Shown here: in pieces, positions 22,603 to 34,085 of the stretch
Position numbering within the stretch: position 1 is the first letter of the stretch
How the letters are laid out: each line of letters begins with the position of its first letter
NCBI GenBank assembly: GCA_015350385.1
Contig: WNKI01000002.1
Location: 4,320,379 to 4,384,378 of the forward strand
DNA: 64,000 nt
DNA from: Aculops lycopersici
Taxonomy: Eukaryota; Arthropoda; Arachnida; Trombidiformes; Eriophyidae
Direction of reading: 5' to 3'
The notes under the pieces: model-generated
The model's database searches: none
The model's input: the letters and a program-made list of their open reading frames with translations, nothing else
What the model was told of the DNA's origin: nothing
Position numbers and translations under genes: made by a program

Positions 22603-25600
22603 GTCCCTTTGGTATTTTTGTACGTGAAATTGTGGCCATGGACGGAAGACAGGTGATGCAAAATTTGCAGGCTGCAGTGCAAGCGGGTGGTAAGCAGCCG
22701 GCAGCCTATCATTACGCATCGGCAACGGGTCTTGGTAACAATGGTACGGTGCAGCCTTTGCAACTGAACGAGCAGTCAATTGATTACATGATACAAACAA
22801 ATTCAATGGCCAACTCGGTGCAATTCATCGACTCCGACGGATGTCCCACTGACGCCAACATTATGGGACCTCTGATTAAGATGGACCCGAATGGTCACAG
22901 AATCTTGGCCCCATTTGATGCATTCAAGTTTCCCACTTCGGATATGGTCTTCTTCCGCGCCATAGTCACTAGTTGCCTGGCCGAGTGTGCGCCGGTTGTT
23001 TGTTCACCCGCAATGGGCGGCTCGAATCTACCTGATCTTGATGTTAGCATTAACCACCTGTTGGACAGTCAGTCCACAGTGATGCCAATGACCACTGCAC
23101 CGCCGCCGCCACCAACTACAGTGCATCCGGCGGACTCGACCCCGAAATCGCCGACCTACCTACAGCATAATTTAATGGACTTGGCATCCAGAACAACGGC
23201 ACAGAATTCGCAGGTTACACAAGCACAAAGGCAACCAGGTAATCAGCAAATCATGCAAATAATGGCGACAAATCCAACCTCACTGCCCACAAGCGCAAGG
23301 TATCAGCCGCTAATGACCACAACAACAACCATGTCTAGCCCAATGCAGAACAACAACAATAACTACGAGCAATTTGAAAGGATGGCCAGCACACCCTCAA
23401 ATACGAACCAAATGTCTTACTCAACTTCCTCTTCCTCCTCCTCATCCCCAACCTCAACGATTGGAACGTCTGCAACAGTAACAACTTCGGCCCCAATGAT
23501 GACAACGCAGTCGATGTTGCAAACAGGACAAGATACAAATCGTCTGGATTTAGAGCGAAGAAGAACAACTCTATTACCTGCTCAAGAGGATCAAACGGAT
23601 GCGCTGACCACAATACCTGGCTTTGGAGATTCGAGCGAATCATCATTATTGTCAGCTTCTTCGAGCCAGTGGGGCAACCAAAATGTAACGAACAATCACA
23701 ATCTTGGCCGAGCACCTGCCAAGTTGACAAGTACAACCTCGTCGCCACAACCAGTGTCGCAATTTGCTAGCTTGAACAATCTGAGCGAGCAGCAAAAGTT
23801 GCAAATAGTTCAATTGTTTGAGACTAGACTTAAGCAACAGATTCCGGATTCAGCAGCGACCGGAAACGGAAATACACAAAGCAACAACATCTCAAATATC
23901 TCGGACTTGGCGGACTTATATAATGGCTTTTTAGCAACTTTAATGCTTAAAAATAGTCTAGCACAAAGCGGCGATAATAGAACGAGCGGAAATCTAATGG
24001 TGTCACCGGATTTAGACTCGATGGGAAATAATTACAAGCGCAACAGCAACGAGAATGCAAATTACCTATTGAATGAAGAGCAACTTCAAATGGCTAACTC
24101 GAACCATCTTCCAGATTTAGCTACTAATTCAGGTAGCCAATTGCCAGCATCACCATCAACAGGTGGCAGCGATTTTGATCGAATGCTTAGCCAGTTGACA
24201 TATGAGATAACCAACAATGAGAGCAAGGAAAAGATTGGCAGTAACAATGGATCTTATATCAATGGCTTGAATAACTTCATCAATCTATTGAGCTTAGTAT
24301 CATCGACTACCACTACCTCGACAACTGGCCAACCACCTGAGGCCGAGGATTTCTCCACGGAGATGAATACAAATAGATTAACAAGTGACGAGGTAACACT
24401 AGCCTCGGCGACGTCGGATGGCGGCCAACAGGTGGTTGGCCAGCAGCAGCCGCCGCCAATGGATCTAATGGCCGCGAATAATAACTTGGACAGCAGCAAC
24501 TCAAAGTTCTGGTCGAATGGGAAACAGAAATCGATTGGTTCAGAGGCTGGCTCGAGTAATTCTGTCAGCAGCGCTGGTATGGCTTCACATAACAACAAGG
24601 CAACAAGTGGAAAATTGCCGGAGAGCCAAGAAAAGTCGAGAAGGTTGCAGGAGCAACAGATGCAATTAAAGAAGCGGATATCGCACCAACAAGCAATGGC
24701 AAACGAGTACCTAGGACCCTACCAATCGATGGGCAAGCGAAGAAGGCGTCGCGAGGCGGATCGAGAGTTGGCCAACGATTTAAATGGTTATGTTTATATG
24801 GAGCAACCTCTCGATGATCCAAGTACAATAAATGGGTCGATTAGAGATGGTGAGCATAGAAGATTTACCAGGGCAATTGTTGAGCTTTATCACACAAACT
24901 TAGATTTAGATTTGCATGGTCAACGTGTAAAGCGAAGTATTGCATCGAATCCTACCTACGATGTGGAGGAGCTATTCGTACAGTCGATCAAGATCGTAGA
25001 TCGGATGCACTTTGAAGACGAACAGCAGCAGCATCGGCGTCAGGATGGAAAGAAAACAAAGCTACCACAAGGGAAATCTACATCACAATTGAAAACCATC
25101 AAGAATGGCGAGCAGAATTTGCCGCTCACTTCCGGCTACCGACTTGCCAACTGGTCGAGCGCAGGATTGTTGAGTGTTCTCATTATGACCATGTCATTTA
25201 TATTTGTCCAAATCTTCTTGGTGGCCATCTATCTTGTAAATTGGTCGCGACGAAGGAGACAAGGAATTGGCGGTACAAGGAAGAGCTTAAACTCTCAACA
25301 AAACAACCCTCTCAAAATCAATAGATCTCAACCCTTACCTTTTTCACAAGACCAATTGATGCTGTCGAGCCCATCGATTGTCTCAACAAGCCACCTGAAC
25401 TCGTGGAGACAATCGACTTTAGCAAGTGCCCAGTTGTCTGATAATTATCATCAATCCCCAGGTCAAGGCGCTAGATTGGAGGACTTTCAAGGAATCAATC
25501 AACATAATAATTTGGCACAGCATTACAAGAGTGCGGAGGAACAACAAGTGGCCAATAACTTGAACTTAGAGTATTATTACACCCTAAACTCTGTGCTCGA

Positions 25601-25640
25601 TCAAAATTACATTAGATTCGCCCAAGACGAGCATCGATGA
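22603..25640 (+). CDS. PAN-ZP apical matrix protein, exon 3 (ZP-C, furin site, TM and tail)
   Basis: Begins in the ZP domain (PFGIFVREIVAMDG), continues VQFIDSDGCPTDANI, LAPFDAFKFPTSD and FRAIVTSCLAECAPVVC, completing ZP-C. A spacer of about 650 residues rich in Ser, Thr, Asn and Gln follows. KRRRRREAD near codons coded at 24735-24765 is a strong furin-type cleavage site; a second dibasic site (VKRSIAS) lies near 24935. A membrane helix (LLSVLIMTMSFIFVQIFLVAIYL, here shortened from the full segment) is followed by basic WSRRRRQG and a cytoplasmic tail of about 130 residues. This order (ZP, furin site, TM) is that of ZP proteins released to polymerise at the apical surface. The stop is TGA at 25638. 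Length and low-complexity linkers exceed the insect relatives, but the domains are intact. Confidence 0.88.
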
Positions 25641-28359
25641 TGGAGAGTAGCGTCACTGGTGAGACAAGGCGAGATAAATCAAGAGTAATTTATTAACAAT
25701 CAATTAACTTAGTGATTTTCAATTTCGATCTGATCGTTATCTAAAATAATCGAGAGCGCGAAGGGCAACAAGCGGTTGTTGTTCAGGACCCAAAGATTGG
25801 CGACTAGCCTGCAAAAAGCACAAGAACAATGTAAATATTTCCCATCGCTTACGCAACAAAATCAAAATAGGACCAAAGAGATCAACTATTAGGAAGAAAC
25901 CAAAATCAAATGCACAAACAGTTTTTTGCCAAACCAAGACAGAGAAGCGATTATTGATAGAGAAACGATTAGCAGCGAGAGAGAAAAAGAGAATAAATCC
26001 ACCAAAGAGGCTCCATACGAATCTTGAACTATGATTCTAACTTACCTCAAAGACAAAACAGCGCAATGCGCGTTTTGGTCTTTGTTTCATCAAGTTCATC
26101 CGCCTGATGCTAATTATAAAATCGATTACCTGCCCTTTCTAGAAATTTATCTAACTACATGGCTAGACGCACGAGTGCAAAGGTGGGCAAAATCCCGACA
26201 TAATCGGTTAGAGTTCGCAATCTTTCTGCTACTCTTTCTCTATCTCTGGATAGATCCAATTTGAATGTAGGAGAAGAGTTGAACCAGAACCGATACAATT
26301 GCGTAGGTGTGATGGATGTGATCAGTTAGGTCACGTCTCGGTTGTTTCTCTTAACACTTGCGCTTAAAGGTATCGATGTAACTGTCCCCTCTATCTTCTC
26401 ACTCCTCCTGTCACAACGGATTAGGCGCGAGGGGCGAGAAGATTTGTTGTCGCTGTTATACTATCAGTGTGTCTCAAATCTTTCGCCTCCTCTCTCGTCG
26501 AACCTGCAAACTGATGATAGCAACTTTCGTTTAGACCAGCGCGTCGAAACGACGACTGCTAGCCTGAGGTTAAAGGCAATTACAATCTCACACTAGTTAA
26601 CAAGTTAGCGAGTCAACAAGCTAACAGAGCGAGCAAATGGAACACAGAAGCCAGCCAGCCAACTAGCCACTCGGCGACGCTTAATCCTAATTAGTTTTGA
26701 CTGCTCCTTTGGAGCAGCTAACAAGCGTTGAAACTTGATATGATAAGCGGCCAGGTGGGTAGCATCTTCAACGAGGAAAGAGGGTGTGATTTTTGGACGC
26801 ACCTGGCGGCAATTGCATCTTGGCCAGTGTATCGGTTCAATTTGTTTAACTGTTTGTTCTGACTGCAAATCTTTATACTTGGTCTCACTTACTGCAACCA
26901 AACGAGTCAAGTTAGTTTGTTTGCTCTCGCAGACAAACCTCGATATCAACGGCTGCCTTGTCTAGCGGAGTGTCTCTCAATCTTAAATTTCTTGCAAAAA
27001 AGAAGACTCAATTTTCTCATTGCTTTATTTGAGCCATCAACGCATCAACAAGTGGCAACAGAGTTGCGATTGTCTCATAAAACTCGCCCACTTATCTACA
27101 ACAAGTCGCTCGTTCCACTGCAAACTCCACTGTAATCCAGGGGAGAGCTCGAGAAATTAAAACGCTTGTGAATCACGAGCGTAGGAGTCTCTTGGCTTGT
27201 GGAATGATTTAGATTAAGACTAACTAGAGTAACAAACTCATTTTCGCTTTCCATCTCGACAATTTGCTCTAGCCAGTCTATCGGTCAGCCGTTTGACTGG
27301 CCGGCCGACTTGCTGGCTAGTTAGTCTTCGCTGAGCGATCAACTCTTGCATTGTGTCCTCTAGCCACTTGACTCTCACAGGTAGACAGCGTTCATTCGTT
27401 TAGCTCACACGCGGAGAAGTTGAAATTTGAGCCAAAAAGTCCATTTACTTAGCGGAAATCACGCAACCAGAGGGAAGGAAGCTTAAAGGCGAGAAACGAA
27501 AGGTAAGAACAACAACGACGACGAAAGTTGAGAGTGACCAAGTCAACAGGTGAAACTCGTGAGCCCAAATAGCGACAACAAGTACCAAAGTGACATCAGT
27601 GGCAATGACAATGACAATGACAATGATAACTGAGAGTAAGAGATAGAGCAACACGATGAGTTTTGTCGAGTTGATTTGAGATGGTAAAGAAAAGCTTGAA
27701 ATGAGTGGCTTGTAAGAAACTCGACTCTCTTTAGCTAGCAGATAACTTGGTGGCTAAAGTTAGGGAGCAACAAATACAATAGATTCATTAGATTTGCAGT
27801 TAAAATTTCCTACACAACCCACAAAGTGAGAGCTGGATGAAGCTGCGAACTAGATAGATATATAGATTGACGAAATGAGAATAAGAGATTACCGACAGGA
27901 ATGAGAAAGAGAAGACAATGCGAGTTAGTTTGAGAGAGTGTGAAATCTGATGAGTTTTCAACACATCAAGCGAAATTTGAAATTTCGGTAGTTCAGTTCG
28001 AAATACAAGAGGCCATAGTTTTGGTTGTGTTAGTTAGTTAGTTTGCTGTAGATAGACGGACTGACCACTACGAGCAACAAGCAACAAGTAGTTGTTTCTG
28101 TATGTGTGCAGCGTCATTGGCAATGGTTGAGGTTTTCTGGCTGTCAAAACTTTTTAGTTAGCCAGCCTTTTGGCCACTAGCGAAGTCGGCAAGCTAGCCA
28201 GTGAGCGAGCGAGCGAGCAACAGGTTGCTCTAGCTTAGCGCGCGCGCTAACACACGATTTCGATCTGTTTGTGAGCAGCAGAAGCAGAGAGAGAGAGAGA
28301 GAGAGTTATTTAATACCCTAGCAGCTGATTACAGGTGAAGCTCTCGATCGAGTGTGAGA

Positions 28360-28399
<40 letters not shown>

Positions 28400-28667
28400 G
28401 CAACTTGGCCGCCCGGCTACACGAATGCCTTGTGAGTTCAACGGCCAGAGGCGCTAACTTACTCTAGTTACACGTGAGCGAGTACTCTCTCCGTGAATCA
28501 AGCAGGCGGACAGGTAACGGCTACCTGTTGATGCGAGTTACGCGTGCACCCCATAGGTTGCTATCGAACTCACATCGAATTTGGCGAGCGGAAGCGTCAC
28601 GATATCAATAATCTCTGACAAGTTTGCTCACCATTCAGATTCATTGTTGCAAGAAGGACAAAATCAT
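25641..28667. other. 3' UTR of the PAN-ZP gene and 5' region of the ZP-N gene
   Basis: 3 kb without a supported coding region. AATAAA occurs near 25991. The right half carries dispersed motif copies at 27046, 27544, 28218 (a perfect 16-bp inverted form GAGCAAC-AG-GTTGCTC at 28216-28231) and 28523, and GA tracts at about 28289-28308 and 28356-28396. This looks like promoter/enhancer DNA for the gene at 28668. A 5' noncoding exon could be hidden here. Confidence 0.45.
28356..28396. repeat. GA dinucleotide tract ahead of the ZP-N gene
   Basis: About 20 GA units with one GGG interruption, 270 bases upstream of the ATG; a shorter GA tract lies at 28289-28308. In insects such tracts bind GAGA factor near promoters; whether that applies here is unknown. 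Confidence 0.8.
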
Positions 28668-30941
28668 ATGAGAAATATCGACATGATGAGGCGGCGAAAA
28701 ACAAATATGGAGATAATTTTGTTCTCGTCGAAATTAGGAAAATCTATCAGCTTAATGCAACTAATTGTTTTGTCCCTAGCTCTAGTCAATCAAATTAAAA
28801 CTATAAAGTCCATCAATATCGATGAAGATGAGTTGTTCAGCTTTTCAAATCAAAACTTTGACACCACAACTACGACCAACACCGATAATCAAGAGCTGAC
28901 GAGTAATCAACGGGTGGTGGTGGTGTCAGCAAATGACCAACCCAGCAAGTTGGCACAACCTAATGAGTTAGCGCAAGAACAAAGTCAAAACAAAACGATA
29001 CCATCAATAGCAACGACAAACTATTACGTAAACTCGCAGGCTCAAAAATTTCGTGTTAATGTTAGCAATTTGTGTGAGAGAAATCAAATGAGAATAACAA
29101 TTAGGTTGAGTAAACCATTCTATGGTTTAATACACGCCAAGGACAAGCGCAAGAAACCAAGCTGCTTCATCGAGGGCAAAGGAGAGCAAACTTTTGCCAT
29201 GGAAATAAGTTATACTTTAGTCAAAAGCGATCCTAATTATTGTGGTGTTGTGTCGCATCCCTTTAGTTCCAATGCAACATTGAATGGCTCAACCAAATAC
29301 CTCCACCAACAGCAGCAAACTTTATCGATCATTCTGGTTGTCAGATTACATAAAAACATAGAGTTTAGCGAAGATCGTTATTTCCTATTGAGTTGTGCCA
29401 ACAAGTGCACACGACACGATTGCTCATCTTCTTCAATAAGTGACGCAAATTCTAATTTAAACCAACAGCAACAACAACAGCTAAAGTTATCATCATCGTC
29501 GAGCGGCAAGGCAAAGCAGTTGACCACTAGCGAGTCACTTGTGTCCCCAGTTTCAAAATGGACCGATGAGTTTCTAGCCAAATTATCCTCTTCGTCCGCA
29601 TCTACGAAAAGTGGTATATCTCATAAGAGTAGTGGCGGTCAGGATGAATTGAAGTGCGATTATTTGTTGGGTTTAAGATTCCAATGGTTAGTCAGATTGT
29701 GTTGGATTTTGTCCAGCTTGGTGGTGGTCGCGATGTGCTTTGCTTTTTACTCGTGCTTCACATTAAACAAAAACCGACTCGAACGCCTACAACAGATTAG
29801 ATCGCAAGCAGAACGTGATTCCTCTGTCCCCAGTGAGCGTAAGAATTCGACAAAATCTAAGCAAAAGCAACAAAAACAAATGGATATGGATGTAAAGAAA
29901 ACTAACTTGTTCATTTATGGCGACATAACAAACTCATCCGAGGGCTCGACAGATTGGACGTCGCGTGGTGTCAATTCAAATCAAGGTGACATAAGCTCAC
30001 ACTCGCTACTGACTAATTTGAACGATCAAGTTAACCCCTTGGCACCACCAGGTAACAGTCAATCAGCGAGACTTCAGCAGCAGCAACAAGTGTTGGGTAG
30101 AAACGCCGCACAAGTTATTGCGGGCCAACAAGCGCCCATGGTTTTGGGTCGACATCCTAATGTTGGTGGACAAGCTAGAGTTCGAAGGCGCCGATCAATA
30201 GGTGGATCAATGAGCGACGATTTGAATGGTGACTCTTCGAGACAGCAGCTAATAATGACTGGTGACGCTAGCGAGCTTGATGCCTTCAACAGGTGGCGCC
30301 AATCAAATGCAAAAAGCGGCATCCAATACGATCAGCGTCATACGTTAACTCGTGCGCCTCAGCAACTGCAAATTGACGATACCGGAGCGGCGGGACAATT
30401 GAAACAAGATCAAAGGGTCAAGTCTAAGAGTCAGACGACCATACACTACGAGCAATCCCAGGATCCATTCAAGGCAGTGCCATTCAACTATTTGGGCAGC
30501 GGAAATTTAAGTATGAACAATCCCCAGCAACAGCAGCATCTCCGCCAGCACCAACAGGTGGTTGTGATGGCGCCACAGATGAACGGCTATCCAACTGTGA
30601 TGAACGGCAATGAACAGTTTGAGGCAAACCAACTTGTTCCTAATTCTGCTGGCTGGAGACCAGCCAACAATCAACAGGTGAACAACCAAATGTACCAACA
30701 ACAACCGCAGCAGCAACAGTTAATCGATAGCCAATTTGATCCGCAAAACTCAAGACAATTGATTGATTTGATCCAACAGAAACATCATCAACAATTGGCC
30801 AGTGCCAGCCAGACTGTCGCCAGTTTAGAGCACCAGCAACAATCGCAACAAATGTGGGCCCAGCAGATAGGTAGTGTGCCTAAATTGGATCCACTTCCGC
30901 CACCGAATCCACAAACTGCAAATTTGAGACACAAGTGGTGA
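28668..30941 (+). CDS. ZP-N-domain-only single-pass membrane protein
   Basis: 757 residues from the first ATG of the frame (28668); Met at 28710 would give a cleaner signal peptide (SLMQLIVLSLALVN). Residues about 125-245 resemble the N-terminal half of a ZP domain: NVSNLCERNQMRITIRLSKPF, GLIHAKDKRKKPSCFIEGKG, MEISYTLVKSDPNYCG, and LVVRLHKNIEFSEDRYFLLSCA. No ZP-C half follows. A membrane helix (LCWILSSLVVVAMCFAFYSC) comes around residue 350, and the cytoplasmic tail of about 390 residues is Gln/Asn/Ser-rich. It lies 3 kb downstream of the PAN-ZP gene on the same strand, suggesting that two apical-matrix genes sit together. It may be a ZP-N-type protein that polymerises or partners with the neighbour; no exact ortholog is recognised. 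Confidence 0.72.
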   Translation: MRNIDMMRRRKTNMEIILFSSKLGKSISLMQLIVLSLALVNQIKTIKSINIDEDELFSFSNQNFDTTTTTNTDNQELTSNQRVVVVSANDQPSKLAQPNELAQEQSQNKTIPSIATTNYYVNSQAQKFRVNVSNLCERNQMRITIRLSKPFYGLIHAKDKRKKPSCFIEGKGEQTFAMEISYTLVKSDPNYCGVVSHPFSSNATLNGSTKYLHQQQQTLSIILVVRLHKNIEFSEDRYFLLSCANKCTRHDCSSSSISDANSNLNQQQQQQLKLSSSSSGKAKQLTTSESLVSPVSKWTDEFLAKLSSSSASTKSGISHKSSGGQDELKCDYLLGLRFQWLVRLCWILSSLVVVAMCFAFYSCFTLNKNRLERLQQIRSQAERDSSVPSERKNSTKSKQKQQKQMDMDVKKTNLFIYGDITNSSEGSTDWTSRGVNSNQGDISSHSLLTNLNDQVNPLAPPGNSQSARLQQQQQVLGRNAAQVIAGQQAPMVLGRHPNVGGQARVRRRRSIGGSMSDDLNGDSSRQQLIMTGDASELDAFNRWRQSNAKSGIQYDQRHTLTRAPQQLQIDDTGAAGQLKQDQRVKSKSQTTIHYEQSQDPFKAVPFNYLGSGNLSMNNPQQQQHLRQHQQVVVMAPQMNGYPTVMNGNEQFEANQLVPNSAGWRPANNQQVNNQMYQQQPQQQQLIDSQFDPQNSRQLIDLIQQKHHQQLASASQTVASLEHQQQSQQMWAQQIGSVPKLDPLPPPNPQTANLRHKW

Positions 30942-31133
30942 GTGGTGTTGGTTGAAAAAGAGCAAATAATTCCAAGATCTCAATTATACAAGAAACACCA
31001 ATGTAAATTTAAAACCAAAGTTACCGCCACAAGCGGCACAATAAAATGGTATTTGATATCGTTTGGCTCGCGCCTTGTTACTATAATTGGCGCGCTTTAG
31101 ATCTAAACTCATCACTATGTTGAGCAACCAAAA

Positions 31134-31853
31134 ATGGAGCCCTATGTCACATATACTATTATTATATCATCCTTCCTCGTAGCTCTAATCGTATTCATTC
31201 TATTGTATGACATATGGCGTCGATACCGGGACATGAAGCACCTCCAAGTCATAGATGGCGGCCCACCAGCAACCCCATCGACTCAATCCAATTACACAAT
31301 AACCGTTCAGGTTGAGGAAATAAGCGCCACGTTTGACCCCAAACAAACTATTCTGAGATTTGAGCTACTGAATGATAGATATCACTACCTCACTAGTTTA
31401 GCTATTCCATGTTTTGTATTCAAATTTAAGACAAGCTCAGTGAGATCTCAAGATACAACTACATCCATCGAACTTACGCAACAACCGCACCTAGGCGACC
31501 AACTACAGGGAAGGAAGCAGAAATCTCTATCATACTATCACGAGGTATGGTCACCTACTTCCAAGTCTAGAACAATCCATTTCAATCTTGTCAGACGACA
31601 CCCTTTGCATAATCTCTGTTATCTGCGAGTCAATCACGATTGTTACTACTCTCAAGCACATTTAACATTGAGACAATTCTCAATCAAAGATGATATTGGA
31701 GGCCAAGTTGCACAATTTGATGTGAGGGGCAAGCAAATCTTTGCTCTACACCCATGTCCACCGAGCAGCGCCCAGGTGTTTACTTTAGAATCGTCGACAG
31801 CATCTGAGCTAAAGAGTGATGCCCCCAATTTAACACAGGTTGTTGTTGCATAA
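31134..31853 (+). CDS. Short TM-PLAT-like protein (polycystin-1-type fragment)
   Basis: 239 residues. One membrane helix near the N-terminus (IIISSFLVALIVFILLYDI) is followed by a basic RRYRDMKHL segment and then a beta-rich domain: YTITVQVEEI, LRFELLN, IHFNLVRRHPLHNLCYLRVNHDC, LTLRQFSIKDDIGGQVAQF, IFALHPCP. The arrangement of helix, basic linker, then a PLAT/LH2-like fold with a LRV.HD segment parallels the first transmembrane segment and cytosolic PLAT domain of polycystin-1 family proteins, but everything after PLAT is missing and the match is weak by eye. The TAA stop (31851-31853) overlaps AATAAA (31852-31857), so the 3' UTR must be extremely short. Treat the PLAT call as tentative; membrane topology is more certain. 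Confidence 0.5.
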   Translation: MEPYVTYTIIISSFLVALIVFILLYDIWRRYRDMKHLQVIDGGPPATPSTQSNYTITVQVEEISATFDPKQTILRFELLNDRYHYLTSLAIPCFVFKFKTSSVRSQDTTTSIELTQQPHLGDQLQGRKQKSLSYYHEVWSPTSKSRTIHFNLVRRHPLHNLCYLRVNHDCYYSQAHLTLRQFSIKDDIGGQVAQFDVRGKQIFALHPCPPSSAQVFTLESSTASELKSDAPNLTQVVVA

Positions 31854-31857
31854 TAAA
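31852..31857 (+). terminator. Poly(A) signal overlapping the stop codon of the TM-PLAT-like gene
   Basis: TAATAAA: the last two bases of the stop codon are the first two of AATAAA. Confidence 0.6.
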
Positions 31858-31944
31858 ACTTCAATTCTATAAATACACAGGGGATATGTTTCATATGTCA
31901 TCTTTGAGGTGAGCGGTGAACAGTTCATTTGTTCAAGAGATAGA

Positions 31945-31950
31945 TTTATT
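31945..31950 (-). terminator. Poly(A) signal of PA2G4 (minus strand)
   Basis: TTTATT on the plus strand, 54 bases beyond the PA2G4 stop at 32004; the convergent neighbour's signal is only about 90 bases away. Confidence 0.6.
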
Positions 31951-32003
31951 CACTAGCTTCGTTTCTTAGTCCAGTCACTCTCTTCTTGATCTGATCCTTT
32001 CGT

Positions 32004-33197
32004 CTAGTTTCCGGATGCTGCTGCTGCTTGTTTGGGTTGACTTGCCGTCGCTCCTTCTTTGTTGTCATTATTAGCGGCACCCCCTCCGCTCTTCTTCTTG
32101 CTCTTGTTCTTCTTTTTACTGGCCGCAGCTGGATTACTGCCCGCCAATAGCTTTAATATTGACTCATCCTCAATCTTGTGCTCAGTTTTATAAGCTGCCA
32201 TGTCAACGGGAACTCCGGTGATTTTATGCGATCTTGATGGCATCAACAAAACTGTAAACTTGAATTGAGCTACAAATTCGCCTTCTTTTTCATGTAACAC
32301 AGGAAAAGGTTCGATTAATTTATGGTTGATACATTCCTTTAGACCCATCTTAGCCTTAACTTCATCCTCGAAATATCGAAGCGTGAACGGCATCACACCA
32401 AACTTCTTATCAACATCACTTAATACAGCACGCGAAGCCTTCATTTTTAGCTGATAAACTTCCTCTGTCTTCTTATAAATGGTCGCTCTTGTGTCCAACT
32501 CTTTACCTTTTCCGTCTCCGGTTGATACTAATACATCAATAGCATATACTTCGTTAACCTCGAATTCGCACTTTTCATGGCTCTTCTTTTGTGCTTCAGT
32601 TGGATTTTGTATAATTGATTTGTCGCCATCGATTCTAAATTGGCGGAGCTCATGAGATAGCATTCCAGATATTGGTTTGCATTTATAAGATTCGGCAACC
32701 TTTTGAATTGCATCGGTAACAGTTTCATTCTCTCCACCTGGAACCACTAATCTCAGTGCAACAGAGGCAGCTTGCTGAGCGGCATGCATCACATCGGCAG
32801 CTGGACCTGAGACAGGGTTCTCTTTACTGGCACCAACAATTAACGAATGAGCAACTACGGCGATGAAACCATCGATATGTCCGCCCATGTCAATTTTGAT
32901 GAGATCACCATTTTTCAGTTTTAATTCTGGATCTGATTTTGAAGGCGAATAATGGCATATACAATTGTTGATTGATATACAAGTTGGGAATGCAATTCCG
33001 CGACGCATCTCCTTGTCCTTCTTGAAGACACTGCCGGTCTCATTGATTATGATGCGATCGCCCAGTTCGCATAGTTCCATAACATTAGCATCTTGGATAG
33101 ATTTTTCGATAACTGCATTCAAAGCCTTGTTCACAATTTCGGCGGCAACCTTGTATTTGGTCACTGCCTGCTCCTCCAATTCAGCCTTTTCAGACAT
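32004..33197 (-). CDS. PA2G4: Proliferation-associated protein 2G4 (EBP1)
   Basis: Single exon; the ATG at 33197 in a CCACCATG context gives 397 residues, against 394 in human PA2G4 (the frame extends five codons further to a TTG, which I do not use). The protein has the pita-bread fold of type II methionine aminopeptidases without the metal ligands: VTKYKVAAEIVNKAL, GIAFPTCISINNCICHYSP, LKNGDLIKIDMGGHIDGFIA, HELRQFRIDGDKSI, GVMPFTLRYFED. The C-terminus has the Lys-rich KKKNKSKKKSGG nucleic-acid-binding tail. In other animals it binds ribosomes near the exit tunnel and ErbB3, and influences growth and translation. It is intact; only the C-terminal Ala/Gln tail is lineage-specific. It is divergent to the SH3BP5-like gene. 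Confidence 0.96.
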   Translation of the reverse strand: MSEKAELEEQAVTKYKVAAEIVNKALNAVIEKSIQDANVMELCELGDRIIINETGSVFKKDKEMRRGIAFPTCISINNCICHYSPSKSDPELKLKNGDLIKIDMGGHIDGFIAVVAHSLIVGASKENPVSGPAADVMHAAQQAASVALRLVVPGGENETVTDAIQKVAESYKCKPISGMLSHELRQFRIDGDKSIIQNPTEAQKKSHEKCEFEVNEVYAIDVLVSTGDGKGKELDTRATIYKKTEEVYQLKMKASRAVLSDVDKKFGVMPFTLRYFEDEVKAKMGLKECINHKLIEPFPVLHEKEGEFVAQFKFTVLLMPSRSHKITGVPVDMAAYKTEHKIEDESILKLLAGSNPAAASKKKNKSKKKSGGGAANNDNKEGATASQPKQAAAASGN

Positions 33198-34085
33198 GGT
33201 GGCAGGCGACAATAGAGATTACTTTAGTAGTGATGACAACAGAGACGATGGTGATGATTTGCAAGGTAGTTGGGCAATACTAGTAAGCGCGATGATTCAA
33301 TACAATATCGGCTCTTTTGTATATAATTATATAGTAATAATTTAAACCTAAACTTTTTATTATTATGATAATAAGAAAGTTATTTGTTGTTTTGTGGGGA
33401 AGAAACACTATGTTCGGTAGCCATGGAGCCCTATGGGTATTCGTCATGGATTCCGGCGTGGTTAGCATGGTATAAGCTATATGCGCATGAGCATACCAAC
33501 AAAGCGCGTATTTTCAAACTCGCGCCACTCGAACAAATCGTACTCTATTGTACGCATAGTACGAAGATTTTCGTTTGAGAGAATCCGACGCTCGTAGTTC
33601 GCTATGGTTCGTCAATACAATTTTATTCAACTCACACAATTTCATGCATTCATCCAAACAACACTACGCAATAAAATCATTTGTTTACAAGAAGAGAAAA
33701 GACTGCACTAATTTTGGAAATTTCAATGGATTCATTCATCATAATCATCTGATATCATTGCGTTTGATTATCACTATCACTAGAATAATGTTATTATGAA
33801 GGCATAAAGATGGCCTCGAATTACATCTACATCTACATTGCAGCAACCACTTTATTTTACCGATACCAGCACTACCACAAACACTAGCACTTGTTATATT
33901 TGCAACTTGGCTTCACTGTCACCACATCTACCGCCACAAGCAAATCATACAGAGACAACCCTGCTATTTTTATGCCAACAGTAGCAACTACACTTGACAA
34001 ACTTCAAGGGTTTAGAAGAATAAATTAGCCTGAGAAACATGGAGTATTTACAGTTCTTTTTCCAACTCACTTACTCAAGATCAAG
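33198..34085. other. Divergent promoter region of PA2G4 and the SH3BP5-like gene
   Basis: About 890 AT-rich bases with both 5' UTRs and no supported coding frame. No clear TATA/initiator pair was identified. Confidence 0.4.
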
